64,000 bases of DNA from Siphonodentalium dalli (GCA_032622095.1 CP136069.1:1833462-1897461); one strand, 5' to 3'; shown: positions 35,161 to 47,230, counted from the first letter of the stretch. Numbers and translations are program-made. Notes: generated from the sequence alone by a model not told the origin.

Positions 35161-36130
35161 TCTTTGCCTGCAAAATAAAATGTTAAGAACGCCATTAGTT
35201 TACAATATCACAATTCATACATATATGCATAACTTATCTAGTCGTGCAAACACATTTTAATTTCTATAATCTATATGTACCAACGAATAATATAAATACA
35301 GTTTGTTTCAACTATTTACCTGCATCAATATATCCATTAAATATACTTCACATAAGCAAGTATGTAACTTGGAGAGCACTTGATCAGCGAACTTTACTAT
35401 ATATTGTTTTTATAAAAAATTTGTCATCGTGGCTTTCCGTACATTTCTGGAAAATTTTAGCGTGAGGTTGGCATATATACAGTTCATTTATAAATATTTT
35501 TTTTATGCCAGCTTTCTGATTAATACATGGGTCATGTTGTGGATTTTATTGGGGATTTACCTTCGAGCATGATGGTCACATATTTACGTACCTGATATTG
35601 AACAGTGAAAGGCGGGAACAGTTGTCAAATCTGCGTATTCTTCATCTGGTTGTAAATTCGTGTTCGATAAACATTTATCACGTGACCGTTTAACATACGA
35701 AAGGTTAACGTGATAAAGATTCTTACATTTGTCGCAGATAAAGGAGCGATTTCTCTGTGAGGAAAGGGTTTAACTTTAGTTTAATCTTAATCAGAAGAGC
35801 TGGATGGGACATCATAGCATGGCAATAACATTTTAGTCACACATTTCTCGTCCCAACAGTGATGTCATTTTGGTGACTGCCTAACAGAGGGGTTTGTAAC
35901 TCGCTCCGCCGCCCCTCGCACTGCCCGTATGCGCCGCGCGTCTCTATGTACACAACTGCTCTACGCTATGGTAGTATACAAGAAACTCTTGAATACTGCC
36001 ATAACTTAAAGCAGGCGCGTATATAGAGACGGCGCATTTATAAAGCAGGGGTTGGGGGGCATGCAGCGGAGTGCGTTACAAGTCCATGTGCTGTGTAACA
36101 TGCATATGACGCCGCCTTGGTCTACTATTT
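35161..36130. other. 5' flank of the minus-strand gene, no gene seen
   Basis: AT-rich, with a GC-rich patch at about 35905-36070 (CGCCGCCCCTCGCACTGCCC). It could hold the promoter of the minus-strand gene, but nothing decisive is visible. Confidence 0.5.
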
Positions 36131-36483
36131 TGTCAAATGCAAATGCTACAATGATTGAAAGACGGTAGTTTGTCTGAATCGTCGCGAAAATGATGGGCGA
36201 AACGAAATTCGAACGAGCATGAAGTCACGCATACGTTGAACTTGGCGTTGTTTTTCATTTCATTTCATGCAGCACTCAAGTATAAACTATCGTGTGACAA
36301 AACAATCGTTGATCATTTCTCTTTCTGATGTTTTATAACGAAAAATTAAAATTGGTCATTTTCGAAAAATGACCAAAAATCGAGGTATCCAAAAAACGCG
36401 TCCTACGTCTCTGCGAAAACCGGATCGTGAAACTACAGTTATCGGCCTACAAGAAATATAAGTGCCATAAATTCCCTCTCCGG
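36131..36483 (-). repeat. Right arm of the 25-kb-spaced inverted repeat
   Basis: Reverse complement of 11211-11590. It ends ATAAATTCCCTCTCCGG at 36483, so the outermost CCGGAGAGGG is intact in both arms. Relative to the left arm it lacks about 20 bp near the middle and carries scattered substitutions. No matching target duplication was found immediately outside. Confidence 0.9.
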
Positions 36484-36739
36484 ATGACACCTTGCCTCAG
36501 CTGACACCTTGACTAATATAATTCAACAAAAACAACATGTTCACAGTTTATTACACCGGATGAGTTGATAATACAATGTTTGGAGCTTCCTCTTTCAAAT
36601 AGTATATAATATGGCATATATTTTATATATGTGATCTGTGTATATAATATGGCATATATTTTATATATGTGATCTGGGTATATAATATGGCATATAGTTT
36701 ATATATGTGATCTGATGGTTCGAAAATTAAGTGGGCCTT
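36484..36739. repeat. Spacer and three copies of a roughly 39-bp AT repeat
   Basis: From 36602 the unit TATATAATATGGCATATA followed by TTTTATATATGTGATCTG is present three times. The preceding 120 bp is unremarkable. Confidence 0.8.
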
Positions 36740-37757
36740 TAAAGGAAGATAATCTGAAATATAGATAATATTGAATGTCAAAAGGAGATAACCCATAACT
36801 CATAATTATATATAGATACTGTTCAATGTCAAAGGGAGATAACTCATACATGATAATTAAATATAGATAATATTGAATGTCAAAAGGAGATAACCCATAA
36901 CTTATAATTATAAATAGATAATATTGAATGTCAAAGGGAGATAACCGATACCTCATAATTAAATATAGATAATATTGAATGTCAAAAGGAGATAACTCAT
37001 AACTCATAATTAAATATAGATAATATTGAATGTCAAAAGGAGATAACTCATAATTAAATATATATACTGTTGAATGTCAAAGGGAGATAAAAGGGAGATA
37101 ATTAATATCTCATAATTAAATATATATACTGTTGAATATCAAACGGAGATAACTCATACCTCATAATTAAATATAAATACTGTTGAATGTCAAACGGAGA
37201 TAAAAGGCGATAAAAGGGAGATAATTAATATTTCATAATTAAATATAGATACTGTTGAATGTCAAAGGGAGATAACTCATACCTCATAATTAAATATATA
37301 TACTGTTGTATGTCAAAGGGAGATAAAAGGCAGATAATTTATATCTCATAATTAAATATAGATACTGTTGAATATCAAAGGGAGATAACTCATACCTCAT
37401 AATTAAATATAAATACTGTTGAATGTCAAAGGGATATAAAAGGGAGATAATTAATATCTCATAATTAAATATATATACTGTTGAATATCAAACGGAGATA
37501 ACTCATACCTCATAATTAAATATAAATACTGTTGAATGTCAAACGGAGATAAAAAGGCGATAAAAGGGAGATAATTAATATTTCATAATTAAATATAGAT
37601 ACTGTTGAATGTCAAAGGGAGATAACTCATACCTCATAATTAAATATATATACTGTTGTATGTCAAAGGGAGATAAAGGGCAGATAATTTATATCTCATA
37701 ATTAAATATAGATACTATTGAATGTCAAAGGGAGATAAAAGGGAGATAATCCATAAC
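36740..37757. repeat. GGGAGATAACTC minisatellite, left part
   Basis: Tandem 50-60 bp units of the form TGTTGAATGTCAAAGGGAGA then TAACTCATACCTCATAATTA and AATATAGATAC. A block of about 350 bp, including ATATCAAACGGAGATAACTC and the unusual AAAAGGCGATAAAAGGGAG, is duplicated (about 37110-37460 and 37460-37740). The 102-codon minus-strand frame of repeated SYGLSPFDIQYYL is repeat read-through, not a gene. Confidence 0.95.
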
Positions 37758-39005
37758 TCATGTAAAACACAACTGTTGGAATATCTGTCACACGTTACAT
37801 CAGAACTCGACAGAGGCGAACCGGTAGATGTGATATACCTAGACTTCCAAAAGGCGTTTGATACTGTGCCACACGAGAGGTTGATTCACAAACTGAGAGC
37901 ATATGGTATACAAGGCAGTTTGATAACATGGATTCGAGACTTTCTAAGTAATAGAATACAGCGTGTTAAAGTAAACAGTGAGTGTTCAGAATGGATGAGT
38001 GTTACGAGCGGAGTTCCACAGGGTAGTATATTGGGTCCTATTCTATTCATAATATTCACCAATGACTTAACAGATAGTGTTAAAGGGATATGCCATATAT
38101 TTGCTGACGACACTAAACTGGTAGGCAACCCTAATACAAGTAACATCCAAAACAATATTGATGATGTGTGCCAATGGTCAACAAATTGGCAACTTAAATT
38201 CAATTCCTCAAAAATTTACGTGCTGCACTTTGGATTCAACAACCCTCGGCATCAATACAACATGACAGATTCGACAGAAAGGCCACCAATTCTAGTGAGC
38301 GGGTATGAAAAAGATCTGGGAGTGACTATTGATACGCAACTAAAGTTTGATTGCCATATTAACAGTGTGTAGTCGCGCATATAGAACTCTGGGCATAATC
38401 AGGAGAACTTTCGCCAGTTTAGAACCAGATACATTTAGCTACTTGTACGGGTCTATGGTGAGACCAATACTAGAATATTGTAATACGGCTTGGAACCCTC
38501 ATCACAAGAACAGAAGCATAACCTTTGAACGGGTGCAGAGGCGAGCAACAAAAATGGTGCCGAAATTTCGAAAATTAAGTTATAGAGACAGAATGATAAA
38601 CCTTGGTTTGATGTCTTTGAAATATCGCCGATTCAGAGGTGATATGATAGAGACATACAAATACCAGAATGAGTTATACAACGTGGACGAGAGTAAACTG
38701 TTCAAGCGAGCAGAGTACACCCGAACAAGAGGTAACACTATGAAATTGGCATATTCGAGATCGTCGAAGGATATCGGGATGTTCTTCTGCAACCGAATTG
38801 TTTCCAGCTGGAATGCCATGCCTGATTATATTGTACAATCGCAAACGCTAGAAGAATTCAAAACTCTATTGGACAATCACTTCCGCCCAATACGGTACGA
38901 ATATGATACAGAAGGGATGGATTGCCATGCAGTAAAATAACTTTTGATATAATCCGGAACTAAGAGTCATTCGACTCGTTCTGTGTATCGTGATGTTATG
39001 TTATA
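37758..39005 (+). pseudogene. 5'-truncated CR1/Jockey-like LINE (reverse transcriptase)
   Basis: The frame enters at SCKTQLLEYLSH and carries the RT palm motifs VIYLDFQKAFDTVPHERL (first catalytic Asp), SGVPQGSILGPILFIIFTND and FADDTKL (catalytic DD pair), then GYEKDLGVTID. At about 38368 the frame shifts and continues SRAYRTLGIIRRTFASL, RPILEYCNTAWNPHH, QRRATKM and the C-terminal SSWNAMPDYIVQSQTLEEFK to the stop at 38940. The endonuclease and ORF1 are missing. The 3' end carries a TGATGTTATGTTATAAC-type tail. It sits inside the GGGAGATAACTC minisatellite, which resumes on its right. Truncated and frameshifted, so inactive. Confidence 0.92.
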
Positions 39006-39425
39006 ACTTATAATTAAATATAGATACTGTTGAATGTCAAATGGAGATAACTCATCCCTCAGAATTAAATATAGATACTGTTGGATATCAAAAGGAGATA
39101 ATTCATAACTCAGATTTAATTATATATACTGTTGAATGTCAAAGGGAGATAAAAGGCAGATAAAGGGCAGATAATTAATATCCCATATAGACACTGTTGA
39201 ATGTCAAGGGAGATAAGTCATAATTAAATATATACACTGTTGAATATCAAAGGGAGATAATTCATAACTCATAATTAAGTATATGTAATGTTGGTTGTCA
39301 AAAAGGAGATAATTCATAACTCATAATTAAATATTGGTACTGTTAAATGTCAAAGGGAGATAATTCATCAATCATAATTAAATATAGATACTGTTGGTTG
39401 TCAAAGGGAGATAACTCATACCACC
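39006..39425. repeat. GGGAGATAACTC minisatellite, right part
   Basis: Continuation of the array left of the LINE with more degenerate units (TGTTGGTTGTCAAAGGGAGA, TTCATAACTCATAATTA). Confidence 0.93.
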
Positions 39426-40065
39426 TTCAATAATAAACAGCAACAGTATTAAATCAATCTTTAGTTGAATCCTTGTGAAAATCACAAAACAGAAATATAA
39501 TGCTGTGATATGGTAAAACAAAAATATAATCAAATTTGATTTTTGAGACAATGCAAATTTGTTGAGATTGGGTGGGATACGAACCCCGGCCCGACGGCGA
39601 GCGCGCCTTGCGACTCAAAGTCCGACGTCAATACCACACGGCCACCGAAGCAACCCCAAAAAAGGAAGCTCGAATGGCCGCTGTATTCCGACGTCGCCCT
39701 TAGGGCCGGGGTTCGTATCCCACCCAATCTCAAAAAATTTGCATTGTCTCAAAAATCAAATTTGCTTCTAAAAATAGGCGCCTGGTGTGTTGTATAGTCC
39801 CAAGCATGTTCTAAGAGCAATGCTCGCCATGTTTCGGAGGCATACAATATATAACATTTCTGCTGTGCCATACCTCCTATATACAAAAATATAATGTTGT
39901 GATAATTATGTTAAAACAGATATATAATGCTGTGATATTGTAAAACAGAAATAAAATGCTCTGATATGGTAAAACATATTAATATGATGCTGCGATAATT
40001 AAGGTAAAACAGATATATATTGCTGTGATATGGTAAAACAGATATATAATGCTCAGTCTTTGTAA
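39426..40065. repeat. Degenerate GCTGTGATATGGTAAAACAG repeats
   Basis: Units of about 30-36 bp (AATATAATGCTGTGATATGG then TAAAACAGA) occur at about 39490-39530 and 39890-40060, with an inverted tRNA-like element between them. The same units recur at 49665-49790. Confidence 0.8.
39538..39765. repeat. Foldback made of inverted tRNA-like (SINE-like) sequences
   Basis: Arms of about 60 bp (AAATTTGATTTTTGAGACAA, TGCAAATTTG, TTGAGATTGGGTGGGATACG, AACCCCGGCCC) pair with their complement at the right end. On the minus strand the left arm ends in GGGGTTCGTATCCCACCC, a T-arm/B-box-like motif, preceded by GGCCGTGTGGTATTGACGTC (A-box-like) and ACTTTGAGTC (anticodon-loop-like). The right arm carries the same B-box-like word on the + strand. 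It is not a convincing functional tRNA because the stems pair poorly. A tRNA-derived SINE duplicated head to head is the best reading. Confidence 0.6.
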
Positions 40066-40651
40066 ACATACACTCAAATTCATAATGATACTGAGTCTAT
40101 TGCACTCCCATCAACTTTTCATTTCTGTACGGTTGCGGGCTTCCCACAAATTACGTCACACCGCGCTAAATATAAATGTAAAATTAGTCGTGATTGACAG
40201 GTGTAAACATAGTCACGTGCCAGTGCCGTCATGGCCGCTTCAACCCATGTGAAGCCGATTCTCAGAATCGGAATTAATAGTTGTTTGGTTTGTGACTTTT
40301 CGTTTGGCGATAGTTTGACCGACAATAAAGGTAAACAGCATCCAGGTTCCAAAATAAAATGTATTTTAAAGACAGATCTGCTTGAAATTATAAAAAATGT
40401 CCATTTATGTGGATTTCTTGGACTTAGAACAAATTATTTCTCTCTTCCGGTATAACACGACGTCATGAATACTATTTTTAACAACCTTTAGCCACACCTT
40501 TGGAATTTCCACACCAAGAGCACGTGACATGTTAATATTTGTTTATTGGCGCACACATTTCTTAGAGTAAGTTTTGATTGGCGGTAAATACAAGGAATCC
40601 CGGGTTTGGGAAATGAAAACTGAACGAAAGGTACACAGACCCACTATTTTT
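40066..40651. other. Spacer, no gene recognised
   Basis: Two overlapping short ORFs on opposite strands at 40119-40455 have no recognisable domain. CACGTGACATG near 40520 is an isolated E-box-like word. Nothing else seen. Confidence 0.5.
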
Positions 40652-41604
40652 TAGCTCAACTTTACTTTGTAAAGTTGGAGCTATTGTCATGGCTTTGTCG
40701 TCCGTCGTCCGTGTGTACGTGTGTATGTGATGCGTCAACAATACAGGCTACATGTCGTACCTTTGATCGGATCATTATGAAATTCGTCATAGCTGTTGAC
40801 ATCAACATTTAGATCGGAATGATTCATTTTGGGGTCATTCGGAATAAAAACATGGCCGCCAGTGGCCATCTTGGATTTCAAAATTCAGGCCGTACTGTTC
40901 GTCTGATCGTCATGGAATTTGTCATGGATGTTAATATTGATATGTAGATGGGAACGAGTAATTTTGGGGTCATTCGGCCAAAAAACATGGCCGCCAGCAG
41001 CCATCTTGGATTTTACTCTTTGCATGACTAAATCCTTTAGCACGGGCTACAGGCCGTACTGTTCGTCTGATCGTCATGAAATTTGTCATGGATGTTAATA
41101 TTGACATGTAGATGGGAACGAGTCATTTTTGGGTCATTCGGGCACAAAACATGGCCGCCAACAGCCATCTTGGATTTTACTCTTTGTATGACTAAATCAT
41201 TATTTTAGCACGGTCTACAGGTCTTACCTTTTGTCTGATCATCATGAAATTTGTCATGGCTGTTGAAATTGGAATGTAGATGGGAACGAGTCATTTTGGG
41301 GTCATTCGGACAAATAACATGGCCGCCAGCGGCCATCTTTGTTTTCAAATTCAACCCATTAGCACGGGCCATAGGTCGTATTGTTCGTCTGATCATCATG
41401 AAATTTGTCATGTATGTTAATATTAACATGTAGATGGGAACGAGTAATTTTGGGTTTATTCGGCCCAAAAACATGGCCGCCAGCAGCCATCTTGGATTTT
41501 ACTCTTTGTATGACTAAATCCTTTAGCACGGGCTACAGGTCGTACCTTTAGTCTGATCATCATAAAATTTGTCATGGACGTTAACAATGACATGTAGATG
41601 GGAA
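40652..41604. repeat. Interspersed repeat with five tandem 140-170 bp units
   Basis: Starts with a hairpin, TTAGCTCAACTTTACTTTGT then AAAGTTGGAGCTATTG. Next come five diverged units, each with GTCTGATCATCATGAAATTT, GTCATGGATGTTAATATTG, ATGTAGATGGGAACGAGTCA, TTTTGGGGTCATTCGG and CATGGCCGCCAGC...CATCTTGGATTT. The opening motif and the units look like a common bivalve interspersed repeat. The last unit is interrupted at GATGGGAAC by the LINE tail. Confidence 0.9.
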
Positions 41605-41605
41605 C

Positions 41606-44527
41606 ACTTACACTTACACTTACACTTCTTCTTCTTTGCACTCACGTATGAGCAACCTCCATTCGGAGTGTAACCATCATCCCCATAATTGTCGCGTACC
41701 GGTATGGAATACAAAATTTGTACAGGTAGGTTAAGGTACTGCGAATGTGTGATTGAGTGCTTTTATTCGCCCTTTCTTCCCCTCCTTCAGTTTCTTCGCC
41801 AACTCGAGCATAATCTTCAGTCTTGTGCAGTGTAGTAGGTAACAGTATCTGTTTGCGGCTATGTTTATTTAATCTGGAGTTTGATGTGTTGTTTGAAATT
41901 ATATTTGTGACATCTAGGATGCTTTGCATTTTTTCTTTTTCCTCCATATCGTTAAAGTTCTTGAAGTTCAGTTGGTTATATTCTTTTGTGAAATGATTTA
42001 GCACTCTCTCCCGTGTATCCTGCAAGGCTCCGCACCGCAGCATGAAGTGGGTCCTGTCCTCTGTTTCAATACAGCACATTCTACATCTCCCGTCAGAATT
42101 CTTTTTATAGTCAGCTCCTTCTAGCGTGTATGTATTTGTTAGAAGTTTAAGTCTTACTGCCAGCATAGCGGCTGCCCTTTCTGGGTTGATGCCTGTCTCC
42201 AGGATAGGGTGAGTTTTTCCGACTTGAAAGTTGATGTTGATAAAGCTGAGATTTTTATATGTTATAGCCTGGTTGATGATGAGATTTCTCCAATGACGAT
42301 TGATCGCTTGCTTCACCATTTCTTTCCATTGTTGTCTTGAGTAAGGTTGTTTAAGTAGGTCCACAGCAGATGGTAGATCGTATTTAATTAGGAGCATTTT
42401 GGATTTAATGAACCAACTGTGACTTTCTTTGTCCTTTACCGTGATTTGACGTTCTGCTAGCCTTCTCTCGATGGATTTTTCAGATTGAGTACAGATGTTA
42501 TAGTAGAAGCATAATGTTTTTATGTTGATCTGCATGTGCTTCGACTGGCAGCAGTCCAGTTAGGATGTAGATCACTGGGTCAGCAACGTTCACGGGAAGA
42601 GATAGTATTCGTTTGAGAAGCTTCTTTTGGAACATCTCCAGATCAATCAGATTTCTTCCATATGGTAAAAGGATTTCGCAGCCATAAGTCAGTACTGGGA
42701 TAATATACGTGCGGTAAAGATGGGTACAGCTAACAGGGTCCAAGCCATTCATTCCATGCATTCCCACTGGCATCAGACTGTATGTGGATCTTCGTGCTTT
42801 CTTGATGTTGGATTCTTTTGACTTCTTGGCTGATAGGTCCATGCTGTTCGAGCGTATTATACCAATGTGTGGGGTATTGTTTTCAGCAGGCATATCATCA
42901 CCATGCATCTTCCATGTTAAAGTGGTCTTCTTTCGGTTAACATAGTAGTTTGGATGGATTTCCACGGTGACGCTCTTTTGCGGCTGTAGTTTGTATCTGT
43001 GTAGCCTGCTATAGTGATGAGCATAGTTAATAAGAATTTGTACTCTGCCGGATTAGGACTAAATACTGCGATGTCGTCCGCGCATGTCGTAGCGTTGACT
43101 CTGTTTCCAATCTTCGGACCGACATCTGCCTTCAGGAATACATCCAGTAGGTCTTCCATATAGATCTTGTACAGGTCGGCGCTCAGTATTTCACCTTGTC
43201 TCACTCCGTGTTCGATGGTAAAATCGTCAGACATCTTTCCGCCCCATTTCACAACTGATGTACATCCGTTATGTAGGTCGTCGATCAGCTTCCATACTTC
43301 ATTCTTGATATTAAACTGTGCCACTTTCCGCATGAGCATCTGGTGGCTAACTACATCGAACGCCCATTTTGCATCTAAGAATGCAACATACAGTGGTTGA
43401 TGGAGATCACGACTTTCTCTGATAGTCTCTTCAAGCAGTAAAGCACTGTTGAGCGGCGAAGAACCAGCTGTGAATCCTCTCTGGATAGGCGACTGCAATG
43501 GTAAGGCAGCATCTCTCAGATCAATACGCAGGACGTGTTCAAGAATCTTTAGCAAGACAGATAATATGGTGATTCCCCTGTAGTTACCAGAGCTGCATTT
43601 ATCGCCTTTCTGTTTGTAGATTGGTGTTACCATCCCAGTTTTCAGCTCATCTGGAATATGTTGGGTACGAAGAATTTCATTGATGATATTTGTAATTTCT
43701 TGTAGGGTTGTCTCAGAAGCATAAGCTAGGTGTTCTGTTTTAAGACCGTCTAGGTCTGCAGCTTTACCTTTCTTCATGCAGCTTATTATCTTCTTCAGTT
43801 GTTCGCAGTTGATTTTTGTGGTGGATTCAGAAGAATACATAGATTCTTTGAGGATGTTGTAGTCTTCGTTACATAACTTATGAAAGTTGTGGATGTATTC
43901 GCTATCTTTGGATTTTGCGAGTTCGCTGAAGTGAAGATTCCAACCGTTAATAACTTCAGAATCGCTGAAGATCTTTCCGTCGACATGGAGATCAGAGATG
44001 AATTGTTGTGATTTCCCTCTTTGTCGCTTAATCATCTTGTACATCATACTTCTGTCTTTTTCACCAGCATTAAGTATCTTCTCTCGCAGGTCACGATTTT
44101 CTTGACATATGGCTTTATTGACTTCGTGTCGATAACATTTCCTGGCATCTTTCTTAAGCTGACTTAAGTGGCCCTCGTTTGGTTTCCCGTAGTCTCTCCA
44201 TCGCTTTGAAATCGAACGGTACTCATGTAATTTTTCAGAGATCATGTCGTTCCATACAGCTAATTTTGGGTTGTTCTTTCTTTTGCCCTTTTTCTTTGGA
44301 GCTGATTCTTCAGCAGTAGTGACCATGATATTAATTACTTCTTTGATGTTGTCGCCAGATTGTTCTGTAAGTAAGGAGCTGCCGTTTTTGAATTTCCGGA
44401 GTCCCTCATCAAGCCGTCCTTGATATTTTGTCAGATCCACCTTCTCCCATCTGATTCTTGGTGTAGATTTTTGGTTGGGGTCTCTATTACTGAATCGGAT
44501 TGTAACATGTGGTTGATTGTTAGACAT
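41606..44527 (-). pseudogene. LINE ORF2: reverse transcriptase and C-terminal zinc knuckle (broken)
   Basis: RT half of a non-LTR element whose 3' tail (repeats of AAGTGT read on the minus strand) lies at 41605-41637. In order: linker; GNYRGITILSVLLKILEHVL; FLDAKWAFDVVSHQML with the first catalytic Asp; EHGVRQGEILSADLYKIYME; CADDIAVFSP, where Cys replaces the usual Tyr/Phe of YADD/FADD; thumb region with YRTYIIPVLTYGCEIL and MFQKKLLKRILSLP; and a CCHC-like knuckle (CRMCCIETEDRTHFMLRC). The frame shifts twice, at about 42950 and about 42515. The stop is at 41642. The lineage is not assigned; the CADD box and knuckle are its most distinctive traits. Confidence 0.92.
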
Positions 44528-45205
44528 TTTGGTAGATGATCAGAGGTATTCGCTTCCATCTCGACTATCTCAGTTGCGAGCCTTTTTGTGTTTCTCGGGT
44601 ACATGATGAAATCGATTTCCGACACACGTATACCCTTAACATTCATGACTGTGTAGCCGTTAGTATTTGTTGTTAGATTAGCGTCCGCCATGAAGCTCCG
44701 TAGGGCTATCGCACGATCTGAATTGTTAGCGATGTTCACGTCTTCATTCAGGTCGCCTCCGATATATATCTTGTGAGTATCAGCATACTTGTAGTATATC
44801 TCACGCAGTTGGTCTAACAGCTCTTCATACTCTCTGGGCTGTGCGTTTGATCTTGTCGGCATATATACGTTGATGATTAGAAGTGGTTCAGTTATTTTTA
44901 ATTCGATGCATTGGATACGAGTACCGCCGTCTGACACCGCTCTCACATGCTTGTCCAAAGATCGTTTCCATAGGCATGCTACACCGCCGTATCCCCTAGG
45001 TAGTTTTATCTGAAGAAGAGGATCTTGAGTATCTACAGCTTTTCCGATTCCGGTCATTTCTGCGTTGATTTCATTAAGAAGGTTTAATTCAAAGTCGAAC
45101 AACCAGTGTTCTTGGATTAAGAATGTGTCAAAGGTTTGCAGCAGATCCTTGAAGGTTTGAGCACATGATTTGATGTTTTTACAATTGTAGGTTAAAAGAC
45201 ATAAT
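44431..45205 (-). pseudogene. LINE apurinic-type endonuclease domain
   Basis: This lies upstream of and in a different frame from the RT. It begins before the first ATG with LLTYNCKNI and FLIQEHWLFD, the N-terminal active-site region of APE-like endonucleases. It continues with RGYGGVACLWKRSLD, IINVYMPTR, YIGGDLNEDVN (catalytic Asp/Asn) and SEIDFIMYP, and ends with the SDHLP box. Together these give nearly all endonuclease motifs, so this copy is close to full length. A frameshift near 44500 separates it from the RT. Confidence 0.9.
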
Positions 45206-45232
45206 TTAGAATGTACGGTTGATTCGGATGAT

Positions 45233-46026
45233 TCAGTAGATGTTATCTTCTACCGCGGTGAGTCTGGCCTCGGTACAAAAAACGATGCTGATTATATCCT
45301 TCGTCTTGGGTCCTCGCATTATAGTCGTCGTTTCTGTGTTGGGAAGAGCAGTATCTTGATTTGAGGTAAGTTGAGAACGATGGTTTTCGTATTGCTGTCT
45401 ATTCGATGAAGCTGTCTCCTTATTAGTCGAGTTGTTGTGCCGAGGGTGTACATAATGAACAGCGCTCAGTTGAGAATGAGGCATTACATTGTGACGTCGT
45501 TCTGTATACTCCGGGTCAGCGTTGACATGAGGATGTAATTGCGTATGATGGTTTAGGTTGGCATTTTGTGCTTGGAAGCTGTGTGAAGCTCCGATTACAT
45601 CCGGTGCTGATGGTTTATTTGCTGCATGGATATGAGTACTTGGCGAGTTTGTTTTCGTGTTTGCAGTTTCTGTAGCAGGATGTTTAGATGTTGTAATGTA
45701 CAGATTCCATTTTATCAAGCTGGTTATTGATTTGTTTCATTACAATGTTTGTCACACGATGTTGTAATTGATGTATCCTTCTGAAATTGTTGATATAGGA
45801 GGATTCATAGGAGGATTCATAGCAGGTTGTTGTTGGGTGTTCACATGAGTAATTTGTTTTCTGGTAGAATGAGTAGTTGTTTCTTTAGCAGATCATTGCT
45901 TTTCTCTAGCTCGTTGATCTTCATTTCTAGCTTCTGTATGTACGATTTAAACCAGATTCTCTCCTCATCAAAATCCTTTATGATACGCTCTTTCAGTTTA
46001 ATATCTTCCTCTCTTTTGCGCACTTT
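45233..46026 (-). pseudogene. LINE ORF1-like remnant: coiled coil and low-complexity region
   Basis: Two frames upstream of the endonuclease. The first (46023-45841) reads as a charged coiled coil (KREEDIKLKERIIKDFDEER, KLEMKINELEKSNDLLKKQL), typical of LINE ORF1 proteins or gag-like N-termini. The second (45718-45233) is rich in Asn, His, Thr and Pro with no globular domain and ends just before the endonuclease. The coding-like sequence stops abruptly at 46026, where the TIR element at 46027 begins, so the LINE 5' end appears cut there. Confidence 0.6.
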
Positions 46027-47230
46027 GGTCTCTTATGACACGAGTTACGCCCAGGATCTGTGGCGGGAATCTGTGGTGTATTTTACTCGATTTACCTAAC
46101 AAATCAATACATGATGCTATATACATCGGAAAGAGAGACATCTTATGGTCATAATGGTGTATAATAATCTAACTTTAATGTTAAATTACACATAGAATAT
46201 ACCGGTTGATTGCCACAAACATCGCGTTTTTCTTTGTTTGTTTACGTTTTAACTGAAAGCCGAAGTGGTCCGAATCACTTCGGCATAATCCGGAGTTTGT
46301 TTTGGGTATACTAGTTTCCGTTTCTATATATAGCGCGGGGTTTTCCGAACAAAATGGCGAAAGCCGATCGCCCCAAAGTCCAGTTTCCTATGTGCTTTGA
46401 GAACAATTCCCGCACTAAAAACTTAATGACATAATGGAGGATCAGAACGGTAGTTTTGTTGACAATTTTCGCAAGCAACTTGTCAAAATTGGAGCAAATT
46501 AGAACTCTTGTGTCTGACTTGCCATGTGTGTGAGTTTCGTCCATGTGCACTTTGACTTTTGTGTTGATAAAATAATCGGAGAACCGAATCACACAGTTTC
46601 GAAATATAGTTCTTCCGTTTTAGTGGGACTTTTCAAACGTACGGTTCAAAATTTATACAAATTTTGTTTGATTTTTTGTGTGCTTAACAAGAGCAGTATA
46701 TTGCTCTGTTCGCTTAGTATATATCTTAATTTCGCGGAAGTCCACCAAATGTTGGTGAAATGTAGCGCCATATTTATTCTAATGCTCGTTGTGTTTACAC
46801 TGTTGTAAACTTTGAGAGCGTTGTATGATTCCCGTAATTTATTTAATGTATTACATTTATATCTTCAATGTTTACTTAATCTATTTATTTTTTATTTATT
46901 GACACACATAATTACGATTACAATGGAGAATTCATCGTAATTTGCGTGGTTAGTCGAAAATCTACGGAATATTTACAACGGAAAATGCCGAACGCAGGTC
47001 GTGAGGTCAACTGAGTTCGCATACTTTTAAAAATTTGTAAACAGTGCGGTAATTGTCTCTTTTCACATTAAATTACCGCTTTCAATTCACAACTGATGTG
47101 GGTTTCAGATCAAATAGCATGTCTTCTTCGGAAAATATCCGTTTATTGTCGCAATTGTGATATTTTATTTCATATAATTGTGGTTTTATTTGAGCGGGTC
47201 ATTAACGCTTAACTCGTGTCATAAGAGACC
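46027..47230. mobile_element. 1.2-kb segment with perfect 21-bp TIRs
   Basis: GGTCTCTTATGACACGAGTT at 46027 and its exact complement ending at 47230 form TIRs of 21 bp (one more base than written). The interior is AT-rich with no transposase and contains a hairpin GCCGAAGTG...CACTTCGGC at 46259-46284. No target duplication is evident, and its left end coincides with the broken 5' end of the LINE. Confidence 0.7.

Noticed and set aside
36699-37007. Minus-strand ORF with repeated GLSPFDIQYYL
   Set aside because: Translation of the GGGAGATAACTC minisatellite.
39560-39650. Functional tRNA gene on the minus strand
   Set aside because: The B-box-like word is present, but the anticodon stem pairs poorly and the variable region is too long; it is better explained as a SINE-like relic.
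40119-40455. Opposed 75-codon ORFs as small host genes
   Set aside because: No domain, splice signal or second copy supports them.
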